DNA of 64,000 nucleotides from Pogonophryne albipinna (lineage: Eukaryota > Chordata > Actinopteri > Perciformes > Artedidraconidae), in the NCBI GenBank assembly GCA_028583405.1, contig JAPTMU010000161.1, positions 89,501 to 153,500 on the forward strand, read 5' to 3'. The position numbers and the translations under genes are program-made. Below are positions 16,898 to 28,198 of the stretch, one piece after another (positions within the stretch are counted from its first letter, which is position 1; each line of letters begins with the position of its first letter). The notes beneath the pieces are model-generated. The model worked only from the letters and a program-made list of their open reading frames with translations. It did no database searches and was not told the origin of the DNA.

Positions 16898-18304
16898 TAA
16901 AAAAGTGTTGAAAAACAAAAATGTCTTCAACAACTGGGTTGCAGAGGAAGAAATGGAGAGTAGGCCTGTCGTTGATTACTCCGACTATCTCCTTTTGTCT
17001 GCAAGAACAATCCCAAAGTTTGATGGTATGTTTCATCAGGGTTGGGAGGGTTACATATTCCTCTACTGTGGCCTTATGTTTAACTTGTTTTCTTTAATTA
17101 AACCTCCTGTCGTGATTGTTTCTCCCAACTTACTTTGGTGTTCTCTGTCAAATTTGACAGGTCTGTTTTAACTGCTCTTACATTAACACAAAAACCATTA
17201 ATCATCCCAACATTTTATTTAACCCATTTTATTTAACAATGTCTCAGACTACTGGTTTATGTGAACAACTACAGTGAATATACAAAGAATAGACACTGAA
17301 TATGTATCCCAAAATTAACATTTATATTCGATTTGAGTGTGTACTATCTGATGGATGAACATAATCTAGCGTTACCTATTCATTTCATATGGCGGTCATT
17401 TTGGACCAGGAACACCATAGCAGTGTTGTAGTCAAGTGACCAATTCACGAGTCCAAGTCACTCTCGAGTCACCACTCTTCGAGTCCGAGTCCAAGTCCGA
17501 GTCACCAAGGGAGAGTCGTAGTCGAGTCCGAGTCACCCAAGTAGTGTCCGAGTCGAGTCCGAGTCATCATTACCTGTGTTCGAGTCCAAGTCCGAGTCAC
17601 TCAAGGAGTGTCCAAGTTGAGTCCGAGTCTGAGTCATCATTACCTGTGTTTGAGTCCGAGTCCAAGTCCGAGTCACCCAAGGAGTGTCCGAGTCGAGTCC
17701 GAGTCCGAATGACCTGTGTTCGAGTCCAAGTCATCGTGCGCGAGAATTCACGAGTCCAAGTCCGAGTCGCGTCAATCAGTGCGCGAGTCCGAGTCGCGTC
17801 AATCAGTGTGCGAGTCCGAGTCGAGTCACGAGTCCCGAAAATCGGCACTCGAGTCCGAGTCCGGGACTTGAGTGCTCCATCTCTGCACCAGAGCCACTCA
17901 ACCATTCAATATGCAATGAAAGTTGTGATCATCAATTTTATGTTTAAATGCCTACTGTGGAGGATTTCGTAAGGCCTTGAAGCAATCAAATGCAAAACAC
18001 AATATGTATGATTAATACCAGTAGTGTATTGGTCAGATTTGACCTGAACATGACAAAAGGGTTAACAATTTATCTTGTTTTATCTGAAGGAAAAACAGCT
18101 GAGGTCAGAGAGAGCCTGCAGTCCATGCAGAAGGACAGACTCTCAGTTGGACACTGGCTTGGAAAGTACCAGCAGAACCGCGAGAAGAAGCGGGAGAAAC
18201 GCCGGCTGAAAGCAGAGGCTCAACACGAAGAATACATCGCCTCCAAGAGCCATGGCCCCCAGCAATCCCTGCTGAATGAACTGTTGGACTGGTCCGTCTG
18301 CTAA
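16898..18304 (+). pseudogene. tandem duplicate of the 3' half of the coiled-coil gene
   Basis: 16925-17025 repeats the end of exon A (NNWVAEEEMESRPVVDYSDY versus NNWVAEKEMHSRLVVDDATY). 18090-18304 repeats exon B almost exactly (GKTAEVRESLQSMQKDRLSV to LLNELLDWSVC), lacking one four-residue EKKR-type unit. The A'-to-B' splice (GATG|GTATGT, CTGAAG|GA) is in phase, and the intron and 3' flank are also homologous. The copy lacks most of exon A: its left end joins sequence resembling the 3' flank of exon B to the middle of exon A. Its apparent acceptor (TTTAG, 16893-16897) would need two bases from the previous exon, whereas exon A leaves one. It is therefore probably a partial, untranslated copy, or an alternative 3' module. 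B' remains open, so it may be young or used. Confidence 0.65.
17421..17885. mobile_element. hAT MITE built of GAGTCC-type repeats, with target duplication
   Basis: A 465-bp element starts CAGTGTTGTAGTCAAGTGAC and ends CTTGAGTGCTCCATCTCTG. The ends are imperfect inverted repeats of hAT type. It is flanked by CACCATAG (17413-17420) and CACCAGAG (17886-17893), 7 of 8 matching. Nearly the whole interior is degenerate tandem GAGTCC/GAGTCAC units. It lies in the intron between A' and B' of the duplicated coiled-coil module and is absent from the A-B intron, so it inserted after, or only into, the second copy. Confidence 0.85.
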
Positions 18305-18475
18305 AAACAGCAGCTTTAAATCCAGATCCCATAGATTTTATTTTATTGTTATTTACCTTGTGTCTTTGTTTTCTTTATTGTCTTAAGTAAAAGTGTTCAT
18401 TTTAAAACATCAAGTTGTTCTGTCTACTCTCTTACAAAAAATGTTGGGTAAAATGTGTGAAAATATACTGATGTG

Positions 18476-18560
18476 CAGTGGTAGTAAGTAGCTAAGTACA
18501 TTTACTCAAGTACAAATACACCATTATTTTTCGCCCGGGGAAAGATCCTAAAGTTAGACC
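18476..18560. mobile_element. end of a hAT-type MITE (CAGTGGTAGTAAGTAGCTAA)
   Basis: Begins CAGTGGTAGTAAGTA and continues TACATTTACTCAAGTAC, closely like the reverse complement of the right end of the element at 48771-49184 (GTACTTCAGTAAATGTACTT...CACCACTG). The far end is not visible, so it is probably truncated. Confidence 0.5.
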
Positions 18561-21130
18561 GTCATTGTTCCACCATCTGGTCAAACATTCCACATGTACA
18601 CAACAAGTAAAAGCATATCATAATGTCACGGTACAATTTATTCATTTTCTTACTTTTACACACGCACACTTTCTTTAGACATTAGCTTACTAGCATTACA
18701 TTTTATTAAACTAAAGTCAAGAAATAAATCCATTCAAAAAGTAACTGCATGTTGGAGAATGACATGAGCATGTCTCCTTGCTTTAATGTTCAAAAAGCTC
18801 TTTATTTATTTATTTTTTCTCATGCTCAAGAACCTCTTTTCACCCTCTGTCTGAAACCAGAGCTGCAGTCTGCTCTGATTGGTTAGCTGGCCGGCTCTCT
18901 TGTGATTGGTCAACTCCTTAGAGATGTCTCCCCCTTCAATGTCATTATGTTACGGAAATAAACAAAGGAGTACAATGCAGGCGATTCAGGCAGAGGAAGG
19001 AACTTTGGGTTTGCGAAATTCGAAATGCATAACAGGTCCCCTTCAATGGAGCTAATGGGCATATTTTGTAAGCTGCTAGCTTTTCCCCCCTCTTCGCAGT
19101 CTTTTTGCTAATAGGCTAACGTACTCCTCACTGCAAAGCTTCCAAACAGACCATATATATAAACCATTAAATATAAACAAAACTGACTGTTTACATGAAA
19201 TATTAACTGTAGCCTACTATTTTATGGTTCTAATGGATTTCTCCAAAACGATAAATTTTATTTTTGTACTACCTCGTTCATACAAATCAGTGTTACTTTT
19301 TACAAGAACTGCTTCCTCTTCAATCAGCACTGAGAGCCAACTTCAACCATCTCTGCCTCTTTATGCTTCCTCCTACTTCGCCTCTGGAGCCCTGGATGAT
19401 TTTCATGCCTCATACATTACAGAGTCTAATTGGATGAGCATGTAAATGAGGCCTAGGTATGACAAAAGGTTAATTAAGCCAATTAAAAGCACTTTAACTT
19501 TACACGCCCCAGCCCTGGAAGTATTGTCAACTCCAGACAGCCTGCTGTGGGCGTCGCGCCTGGCTGCCTGGTGGTAATTATCCCTCTGTATTCCTCTGCT
19601 TTATCACCAGCAGTTGGCCGACACCAGGCACAGAGAAAATGAAAGATCTGAATTTGTTTGCTCATAGCTGGCATCTGTGTGCTAACACGTCGGTTATTTG
19701 TTTAGCCACTCGTGACTACCACAGAGCCACACAGTGGGTCCAACAAACACATAATCATGTCCCACTGCACACACAGGGAAGGCACAAAAACAAACACATA
19801 CATCACACTGACATACTCAGCAGGCTATGAACAAGGACATCACTAATTTTAATACAATAAACGCACAAACACCTGCAGCCATGTCAACAGATTAATACAA
19901 GTGTCCATTCTGCGGCCACTTGCAATATATTTTAACCTTCAGCAGCCCAGAAAAACAGCTTGTGCTTTATTGAATCTTTCTTCAAATGCAGGCGATAATA
20001 GTTGAGTTTGAAGTAGTATTTTGATTATAATTGAGAGGAAATTGCAGGACCGCAGCGGGAGGAGGGTCACAAACAAACTCACAGCAGCAAACATAATCTT
20101 CATCCTGTCCTGCTGTGTGTTTACGATGTAGCTAGTGTCTGGTCTCTTAGCATCAGTCAAGATCAGTGTTGTGATTATTTTTTAATCCTGCTAATTAATT
20201 TGTTGACAGTGTAATTGTCAATGTTCTTTGTTTGCTTTGGATTGTACTCAGGATGGCACTTTATTTGTTGACATTTTCAGTAATGAAGTGTTTTTGATAA
20301 AAAATGTTCCAGAAGGTTTTCCATCTAATTGCAGTCATCTTTGGAGTGATAGGACATTAACGATGCCCTTGTGATGTGCTTTTCATTGTTTTGGCTCTGT
20401 AGATTGGAACTCAATGAGTACAAAAGAAACACCATTTTGTGAAATGATCTATTCCAATCTCATGTTGTTTATATGGAGATAAAGCCTTGAGTCACGTGCC
20501 CTGGAAGTGATGTCACAGCCACAGAAGCTAATTGTGCTTTATATGTAATCTGTTTTTAGTGTTCGGAGGGAAACATTAGAGCTTTCACAAAGTAGGCTAC
20601 TTTATGTGTCATTTAACATCTGCTATGCAATATTCTCTTTTGTCTCTTTTTGCAGTCAAAGCTGCACTCAGTCAGAAAGAAGCATACTCTCGAGTTCACT
20701 TTGAAAGCAAAAAGTGAATATTGACATTTTCCGAGCTCTGTTGAGAGCAATGTGAAGGACTCTTACACTAATGCATTCACGTTCAAAGAGCCGGTGAGGT
20801 ATTGAAAGAAGAATACCGTCATATTTGGAAAGGGTCTGGATCAAATGCATTTGTCTGTCACTTCACCGTTTTGTCGCAAAACATATCAATGCTTTTTGTT
20901 TGTTTGTTACCTTATCCGGGGAGATTTTTTTTAATGGTTCTTCTGTCATCATGATAGCATGCTGAGGTTAGCGTTTAGCTAAAACAAAATCAACGTGCAG
21001 TTTGCAATTGAGCTAATGATGCTGCCAGAATTGCTAGACCATTTACTTGCAATCATTTCAACAGTTCTTAGTACTTAGTAAGTCCGTCAAATGTTCTTTT
21101 TCTAAATGATGTACATATTTACCAGTAGGT
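18561..21130. other. no gene recognised
   Basis: Only short ORFs without domains; no element with clear ends. Confidence 0.55.
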
Positions 21131-21133
21131 TGA

Positions 21134-22055
21134 CTTAAAGGTCTCCTATCATGCAAAATGTACTTTTTGATGTCTTTTATACATAAATATGTGTCCCCGG
21201 TGTGTCAGGGAACTCACAGTGTCACAAAGCCCTCTCTCTTTTCCTCCGTGCCCAAATCTCTAAAAACGGGGGTACAACGGAGCTGATCCTGATTTGCTGC
21301 CGATATGACGTAATATCGGAAAGTGGGCTGGCTTTTGACTGACGGCCCTATCAGAAACGTCGCTATCAGAAACAATGCGCAACGTGTTTTGGAAGTAATA
21401 TGGACTTTGTTTACATTAGCAAGCATCGCTAACACTCAGAGCTAACCTGTACTGCAGAGAGCATGTGTAAAAAAACAGGAAATAAAAAAACACCTTGTGG
21501 TAAACCCACAAGAGAAAAAGCATTTGAGCTCTGTTTGATGTTCTCATAAACGAGTCATGTTTATCTTGGAACTTGGTTTAATAACCTTAATAGTGACGGA
21601 GCAACATTACATACACATGGCAGTTATCAGAACCAAACTAGAGAACCCCTGGGTATGGGTTCAACCCCTGTAGATCTCTACATTCAGGTACGTTGTCTGT
21701 AGGAGGACAACAGAGACCAACTGTGAATACTCTACAAGCTCCATACTGTTTAATAATAACCCCAATAACCCCAATAATAATCCTTGAAGTGGTTTGGAAA
21801 ATGATATGGCGTTTAATTACGGCAGCATTTAGCTGTATCTGCTGTTAGAAATCTCTCTCTTCCCTCTGCAGCTCACAGCTTGCCTTGACGTGCTCAAAAG
21901 GGGGCGGGGCCAGCAGCTACTGACCCAGAATCAGCACTTCTCTAACAGGGCTGAAATAGAGGGATATGAGGGATGTCTAAAATGCATGATCTGTTTGGTA
22001 TTTTGAGCAAAACACGTCATAGACATGTTTTGTATATATTTGTAATATCTGAGAC
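21134..22055. repeat. probable interspersed repeat (tentative)
   Basis: Starts TTAAAGGTCTCCTATCATGC, similar in form to common fish elements that begin at TTAA. It contains GGGGCGGGGCCAGCAG near 21901 and a partly inverse ATGCATGATCTG near 21982. The ends are not precise. Confidence 0.35.
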
Positions 22056-22099
22056 CCAGGAGGGCCGTAAGGGGGTGAAAAGTTAGGACGATTCTAAGG

Positions 22100-22177
22100 G
22101 CCTGTGACTGACAGGGGCCCAAACTATTTTAGAACATTAAGAAAAAAACGTTTAAGTAACCTTTCATCATTCATCAA
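22100..22177. mobile_element. fragment of the same hAT family as 39620-42076, inverted
   Basis: GGGGCCCAAACTATTTTAGAACATTAAGAAAAAAACGTTTAAGTAACC and following (22105-22177) matches, as reverse complement, 41957-42020 of the inner hAT element with only a few differences. Similarity ends at about 22177, just before the split element that holds the LINE. Only this end fragment is recognised. Confidence 0.75.
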
Positions 22178-22372
22178 TTTTCAACCACTGCAGGGCCTCG
22201 CATGGCTTAGTACGGTATAGTTAGGCCTTGGTAGGCCAGGCTCACTTTATGCTGTTTCCATTACAGTTTAGTAGCTGGGGCAGTAACTATAGTAACGCAG
22301 TGTAGGCGGAGCCGTGACGTAATCTTCAATGCGAACCACAAAACCAAGCATCAGCCGTTATCTGTTAGCACT

Positions 22373-25300
22373 AATCAATCAATCAATCAATCAATGTTTA
22401 TTTATATAGCCCAATATCACAAATGTTACATTTGTCTCAGTGGACTTCACAGTTTGTACAAAATATCAGTATGACAATACGACACCCTCTGTCCTTAGAC
22501 CCTCACATCGTACAAGGAAAAACTTCCGAAGAAAACCCACAGTTTTAAAGGGAAAAATGGGAGAAACCTCAGGGAGAGCAACAGAGGAGGGATCCCTCTC
22601 CCAGGACGGACAGACGTGCAATAGATGCCGTGTGTAAATTGAAATGATAATACATTTGCAACATAGGTAGTCCAAATGTTTGGAAATGCATGTGTGTATA
22701 ATAGGAAGATGAATCCACGAGGATATCCATCCAGGACCTATGATCCATGACCACAGCCACGACTCAAGATCCAGGGCTCGCGATGCAGGACACAGGACCG
22801 CAGGATCATCCATGACTCCGGATCCCAGCGTATATAGACACCAAAAAGAAAGAAATTTGGGGAAGCTGGGTTAATCGGAACATGAGAGTACACAGGTATA
22901 GACAGAGAGAAGGAAGAAGTAAGATGTCCCCCGACAAACTAAGCCTATCAGCAAAACTAGGGGCTGAATCTAATCAGCCCTAACTATAAGCTTTATCAAA
23001 AAGGAAGGTCTTAAGCGCACTCTTAAAAACAGATAGGGTGTCTGCCGCCCGAACACAAACTGGAAGCTGATTCCACAAATGTGGAGCTTGATAAGAAAAG
23101 GCTCTGGCTCCCATTGTACTTTTAGAGACTCTAGGAACAACCAACAACCTTGCATTCTTGGAACGCAATGCCCTAGTAGGACAGTAGGGTATAATGAGTT
23201 CTTTAAGGTAAGATGGCGCCTGCCCATTAAGGGCTTTGTAGGCGAGAAGAAGAATTTTAAATTCTATCCTGTGTTCTATAGGGAGCCAGTGTAAGGCAGC
23301 CAGAACAGGAGTAATGTGGTCCCTTTTCCTAACTCTGGTTAGTACACGAGCTGCAGCATTTTGAATCAGCTGAAGCGACTTGACTGACTTCTTGGTACAC
23401 CCTGATAATAAAGAGTTACAATAATCCAGCCTTGAAGTAACAAATGCATGGACTAGTTTCTCTGCATCGTTTTGAGGCAAGATATGCCTGATTTTTGCAA
23501 TGTTACGTAGATGGAAGTAGGCGGTCCTTGAAATTGATTTTATGTGGGCGTTAAAGGATAAATCCTGATCAAATATAACACCAAGATTCCTTACAGTCTC
23601 ACTGGAGGCCAAATTAATGCCATCCATAGTTAGTATATCTTTAGATAATTTGTTTCGTAGATTCTTCGGGCCAAGTACAATAACTTCAGTTTTGGTCGTG
23701 TTTAACATCAAAAAGTTTAAGGTCATCCACGTTTTTAAGTCCTTGAGGCAGTCTTGAATTTTATTTAGATGATTAATTTCATCAGGCTTGATTGATAAAT
23801 ATAGTTGAGTATCATCTGCATAACAATGAAAATTTACAGAATGATTCCTTATAATATTGCCTAACGGAAGCATATATAATGTGAACAAAATAGGTCCGAG
23901 CACTGAGCCCTGTGGCACTCCATGGCTAACTTTGGTTTGCGTGGAAGATTCATCATTGACACGTACAAACTGAGAGCGTTCAGATAGATAGGACCTAAAC
24001 CAGCCTAAAGCAGTTCCCTGTATGCCAACTAAGTGCTCTAGTCTTTGCAATAAGATATCATGATCGATAGTATCAAATGCAGCACTGAGATCGAGCAAAA
24101 CAAGAATAGAGACAAGTCCCTTGTCTGAGGCTATTAGAATGTCATTTGTGACTTTAACCAGAGCTGTCTCTGTGCTATGATGTGTTCTAAAGCCAGACTG
24201 AAAATCTTCAAATAAATCATTGTTTTTTAAGTAATCACACAACTGTTTTGCGACCGCTTTCTCAAGAATTTTTGAGAGGAACGGAAGATTAGAAATAGGT
24301 CTATAATTGGCTAAAACCTCTGGATCGAGGTTGTGCTTTTTAAGAAGCGGTTTTATCACTGCTACTTTGAATGATTGTGGAACATAGCCTGATAATAAAG
24401 ACATATTCATAATATTTAATAAAGAAGTGCCAATTAATGGAAAAACTTCCTTCAACAGCTTAGTTGGAATTGGGTCTAACATACACGTTGATGGTTTAGA
24501 AGAGAGAATCATTGAATTTAATTGTTCAAGGTTAATGGCTGAAAAGCATTCTAGTTTACTATCTAGTGTAATATTAGAACTTACGTTTCCGGGAGCTGTT
24601 GATAACACTATACTGGTCAAAGGCAAGAGGTCATTAATTTTGTTTCTAAGAGTAACAATTTTATCGTTAAAAAAGCACATAAAATCATTACTACTGAGTG
24701 CTATGGGAATAGAAGGCTCAATCGAGCTATGGCTCTCTGTCAGCCTGGCTACAGTGCTGAAAAGAAATCTTGCATTATTCTTATTCTCATCTATTAATGA
24801 AGAGTAGTAGGCTGCTCTCGCTTTACGCAGTGCTTTCTTATATTCATTGAGAGTAATATGCCAAATTAAACGAGATTCTTCAAGTTTAGTGGAACGCCAT
24901 ATCCTTTCAAGTTGTCTCGACTTTTGCTTTATTTTGCGGGTTTCGGCATTATGCCATGGAGCTAATCTATGTTGTTTTATTTTCTTCTTTTTCAAAGGAG
25001 CAACAGAGTCTAATTTTATTCGCAGCGCATCTGTAGCACTATCAACAACATGATCAATTTGGGGTGGTGTACATTTTGTATAAGCTTCCTCCCTTACATG
25101 CAGACATGCTATCGAGTTAAATATTGGTGGAATCTCGTCCTTAAATTTGGCTATAGCACTAACAGATAGGTTTCTGCTGCAGGAGCTTTTGACTAATGCT
25201 TTGTAGTCTAGTAACAGTACTTCAAAAGTTACTAAGAAATGGTCAGATAAAGCAGGATTATGCGGTTCGACTAATAGTTGCTCAATTTCAATACCATAAG

Positions 25301-25606
25301 TCAGAACAAGGTCGAGAGTGTGATTATAGCAGTGGGTTGGTTTATTTACACTCTGACAGAAACCAACAGAATCTAATATAGAGTTAAATGCAACAGTAAG
25401 GCTATTTTTATCATCGTCAACATGAATATTAAAGTCACCTACGATAATTACTTTATCTGTTTTAAGTACCAAAGTTGATAAAAACTCAGAGAATTCTGAT
25501 AAGAATTCTGAATAAGGACCTGGTGCACGGTACACTGTAACAAATAAGATTGGCTGCAAAGTTTTCCAGGTCGGATGCGTAAGACTAAGACTAGAGCTCA
25601 CAGCTC
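22373..25606 (-). mobile_element. L2-type (CR1/Jockey group) LINE, 5'-truncated
   Basis: A non-LTR retrotransposon on the minus strand. Its 3' end at about 22373 is an (ATTG)n tail preceded by a 3' UTR (22396-22979) with the TTTATTTATATAGCCCAATAT word common in fish L2 copies. The ORF occupies 22980-25601. The 5' end is near 25606, where LINE similarity stops. It lies inside an older inverted-repeat element (22186-26133). I could not find a convincing target duplication, which is usual for L2. Confidence 0.85.
22980..25601 (-). CDS. L2 LINE ORF2-like protein: endonuclease C-terminal part plus reverse transcriptase
   Basis: 873 codons without a stop. The first about 130 residues are the end of an AP-like endonuclease ([24 protein letters not shown], with the catalytic SDH). 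The reverse transcriptase follows: [73 protein letters not shown] and the catalytic [10 protein letters not shown]. The C-terminal part ([26 protein letters not shown]) is typical of fish L2. The N-terminal endonuclease half is missing and the apparent start is a GTG, so the element is 5'-truncated and not self-sufficient. The long open frame implies a fairly recent insertion. It is not a host gene. Confidence 0.9.
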   Translation of the reverse strand: MSSSLSLTHPTWKTLQPILFVTVYRAPGPYSEFLSEFSEFLSTLVLKTDKVIIVGDFNIHVDDDKNSLTVAFNSILDSVGFCQSVNKPTHCYNHTLDLVLTYGIEIEQLLVEPHNPALSDHFLVTFEVLLLDYKALVKSSCSRNLSVSAIAKFKDEIPPIFNSIACLHVREEAYTKCTPPQIDHVVDSATDALRIKLDSVAPLKKKKIKQHRLAPWHNAETRKIKQKSRQLERIWRSTKLEESRLIWHITLNEYKKALRKARAAYYSSLIDENKNNARFLFSTVARLTESHSSIEPSIPIALSSNDFMCFFNDKIVTLRNKINDLLPLTSIVLSTAPGNVSSNITLDSKLECFSAINLEQLNSMILSSKPSTCMLDPIPTKLLKEVFPLIGTSLLNIMNMSLLSGYVPQSFKVAVIKPLLKKHNLDPEVLANYRPISNLPFLSKILEKAVAKQLCDYLKNNDLFEDFQSGFRTHHSTETALVKVTNDILIASDKGLVSILVLLDLSAAFDTIDHDILLQRLEHLVGIQGTALGWFRSYLSERSQFVRVNDESSTQTKVSHGVPQGSVLGPILFTLYMLPLGNIIRNHSVNFHCYADDTQLYLSIKPDEINHLNKIQDCLKDLKTWMTLNFLMLNTTKTEVIVLGPKNLRNKLSKDILTMDGINLASSETVRNLGVIFDQDLSFNAHIKSISRTAYFHLRNIAKIRHILPQNDAEKLVHAFVTSRLDYCNSLLSGCTKKSVKSLQLIQNAAARVLTRVRKRDHITPVLAALHWLPIEHRIEFKILLLAYKALNGQAPSYLKELIIPYCPTRALRSKNARLLVVPRVSKSTMGARAFSYQAPHLWNQLPVCVRAADTLSVFKSALKTFLFDKAYS

Positions 25607-26618
25607 CTCATATCTGTTCAGAAACTAGACAAAAGTTAAACAAGTACAAACCACAGACTGTCTGTGTCATGGCGAATACAGTCGCTGGTTTATTTATGTC
25701 TGTATAGGCCGTTGTTGTGAGTGTGGATGGTCAGAGCATATAAAACGTTAGCTTAGCCAATCTCCATTCAGAAAACACACATTTTAAAAGGTTTTTCGCC
25801 TGCCGTCTGTCTGCAGACTTGTCAACGCATTAATTCATAGTTTTTACTAAGCGGTATCAGTATGTTGTTACTTCGGCATCATTTTAAAACGTGTATTACA
25901 ATTAAATGACTATGACTATGAAATATGTTCATTGTGTTGTAGTTGTAGCCACTCACGTCACTAGTTTAGCATATTCCGCCCGGTTGTTGGCCCGGAAAGA
26001 ACCACAATTTTGGAGGGCCAGAAAAACTGTGAAAAGGTACCCGTTAGCCGGAACTACCCCTAGTGGAAACGCAACAAAAAACGGGCCGGGTTTGGCACGG
26101 CACGCTTAAACCGTGCTACGTGCTGCAGTGCGCCATTAGATTAATCTCTGTTTGAACCCTCATGCAATGAAACAAGTAGAAACAGTCAATGTTAAATGCT
26201 GCATAAAGGACTCTCAGTGGGATGGGAACTAATGAAAACTGACAAATTGGCATCATGAATGAAAAGGTTATTTGGAAGTTTTTAAGTGATTTCATTATCT
26301 GTGATTAATTATAGTTCAGAGAGGTATTATTACAATGTAGTTCTCAAGGGCATCAATGCACTCACTCTGCCATTTGCTAAAGATCATTGTCACATTCGTC
26401 CTGCTGCAGTTTCCTCCCTCATACTCTGCATCTATTCTAATTGTCACAGCGATTGACTCCCATTATAAGCCAATTCTCCTTTTTAACTAAAAACAATTGA
26501 GTTTGGTTCTCTTGTTTCTGCCTCAGGCGAGCACTAGAGCTCAGCGACATTTCAGATACTTCACAGTCAACAGCGTACAGGCAGAGGATGAATTCAAAGC
26601 TAAAGAGGATGAGTCTGG

Positions 26619-27075
26619 GGGTGTTTCTCAATGTCGAGGACGCTTCCTTGGTAGGACATGTCTTCCGAGTCAGGGGGTGTTTCTCAATGTCGAGGAAGGC
26701 TCCCCCAGAGCCACTATTTCAAGGATGCTATGTCATCGAGTCCCGCCGAAGGACTGTTCCAATGTCCAGGATCCTTGGAATTCTACCGAGGCCAGCGTCC
26801 TTCGTTGCGGGAAATTTCGAAGCTGCACATGTGTATCCTCCGCGGTCTTAAAATCCCCACAATGCTTTGCGCACGGACCAATTTTCCAAATCTTTGGCGG
26901 AAATCGCGCTCCATTTAAGGCGGGGCCTCGCATATCATGCACGTCATCTGCACACCTGTTAGCCTGTTCCACCATTATTCGTTATCCGAGGCTAGGAAGG
27001 ATTCTTGCCTCGCTTCTGAAGGACCTGACTCGGAAGACATGTCCTAGGAAGCCTCCTCGACATTGAGAAACACCC
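26619..27075. mobile_element. MITE-like element with about 55-bp terminal inverted repeats
   Basis: Starts GGGTGTTTCTCAATGTCGAG and ends CTCGACATTGAGAAACACCC. The inverted ends continue inward through AGGACATGTCTTCCGAGTCA, giving about 55 bp with one small gap. A second copy of the starting word occurs inside at 26675. No target duplication is clear. ORFs across it are not protein-like. Confidence 0.7.
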
Positions 27076-27202
27076 AGGTCCTTCAGAGGCTAGGCAAGAA
27101 TCCTTCCTGGCATTCAGAGAACGAAGAATGGAACAGGCTAGCAAGTGTGCAGGTGTGCATCATATGAGAGGCCCCGCCTTAAATTGAGCGCGATTTGTTT
27201 GA
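27076..27202. repeat. inverted copy of the right part of the previous element
   Basis: AGGTCCTTCAGAGGCTAGGC...AGGCCCCGCCTTAAATTGAGCG is the inverse of about 26905-27030 (CATTTAAGGCGGGGCCTCGC...TTCTGAAGGACCTGACTCGG). The two arms surround a spacer of about 45 bases, making a foldback. Confidence 0.75.
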
Positions 27203-27440
27203 AGACTCATAACTGATTTGCGAAGATCGTACTTGAGTAACTGTATTTTGTAAAATGATCATCTCTCCAGGACAGAACCAACATAAAACGTTCTCCTTCT
27301 GTTTGCAGCCTTGCAAAAGTCCTGGAGGATAAGCAGCCATAAGATAATCATAAAATCACCATCACCAATCAATAATAAAATGTGTATTCGTATATCATAC
27401 TTGTTGTCTGCAAACCTTTTTTACACATTGGTGCACATTT

Positions 27441-27558
27441 AAGCAATCATACACGATTGCAGTACAGGCGTACGGACCTCGGCGCAAGCGCCTCGGTCCT
27501 GCCGCAGTACTGTCGTACCAATAATGACGTTCAAGAACGGCCTCAAGTGTATGATTGC
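27441..27558. repeat. short inverted-repeat element
   Basis: GCAATCATACAC (27441) and GTGTATGATTGC (27547) are inverse ends. Inside are GGCGCAAGCGCC and GCAGTACAGG / CCTGCCGCAGTACTG, so almost the whole 118 bases can fold. It may be one end of a larger element extending right. Confidence 0.5.
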
Positions 27559-27859
27559 GATTCTATTACACAAACTATCATTGTAATCAACAATATCGTA
27601 AAATAATTTCATAATGTGGGCTAATTTGCTCCCAAACCTACGCTTTCTGCTTGAGTTAATCTCCGTCAGAAAGTAGTTCCTAGAAAGTAGTTCCCATGGT
27701 AACGATAGCCGATCAATCGAACACTCCTGCTACCCGGCTTACAGTTATTGATATAATTATAGTAAATAATATATTATTAACCAATTTATTGAAAACAATT
27801 TATTGAAAACAATTTATTGAAAACAATTCTTGAATTAGGCTATTTAAATATCTGAGTAA

Positions 27860-28198
27860 TCACTGTGTGGGATTAGCGGAACAAATCAAATAAGGCTGTC
27901 CATGGTGCTGAAACATTTTGGGTTCAGAATGAAGGTGGATGTTCATGCTGCCATTAAAAGTGCAATTCTTGAAACAGCTCTCCATGAACTCCATGCCAGA
28001 GTTTTTTGCAGGTGGTGCTGTGGTGTTCACGGGTAGGACTACGTTATAGGAAGAGCTTTCCTCCAGTGGCCGTTTCATGGCATGTCCCGGACCGGCAAAA
28101 AGCGCGTTGCTCCCTGGTTGCTCCACATCTTTCTGTTGTCTAGAGATGGAGCCCAGTAGCTGCGAAGCGATGACTCGTTTTTATGTCCGCTAACGGAC
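27860..28198 (-). other. small open segment of unknown nature
   Basis: On the minus strand a frame reads [20 protein letters not shown], then [17 protein letters not shown] and SCFKNCTFNGSMNIHLHSEP before a stop at 27860. In another frame, ATGTCCGTTAGCGGACATAA opens a 42-codon ORF. The composition is protein-like, but I recognise no domain. The surroundings are mobile DNA, so it may be the remnant of a transposon accessory gene. Confidence 0.25.

Larger units (their letters stand above)
22186..26133. mobile_element. old inverted-repeat element split by the L2 LINE (tentative)
   Basis: 22186 onward reads CACTGCAGGGCCTCGCATGG, then GGCCAGGCTCACTTTATGCT and GTTTCCATTACAG. The reverse complement of 26133 leftwards reads CACTGCAGCACGTAGCACGG, then GGCCCGTTTTTTGTTGCG and TTTCCACTAGGGG. 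The ends are similar over about 80 bases but imperfect. No clear target duplication is seen. The LINE lies between them, so the element is older. Confidence 0.45.

Noticed and set aside
17436..17972. Ser/Arg/Val-repeat ORFs over 17.4-17.9 kb
   Set aside because: They are translations of the GAGTCC-type repeat inside the hAT MITE.
24427..24807. Plus-strand ORFs opposite the LINE
   Set aside because: They are shadows of the LINE reading frame.
22980..25601. 873-codon ORF as a host gene
   Set aside because: It has endonuclease and YADD reverse-transcriptase motifs, an L2 3' tail and no introns; it is a LINE.
26497..27066. 189-codon ORF
   Set aside because: It lies across inverted repeats of a MITE-like element; several frames are open on both strands and none looks like a protein.
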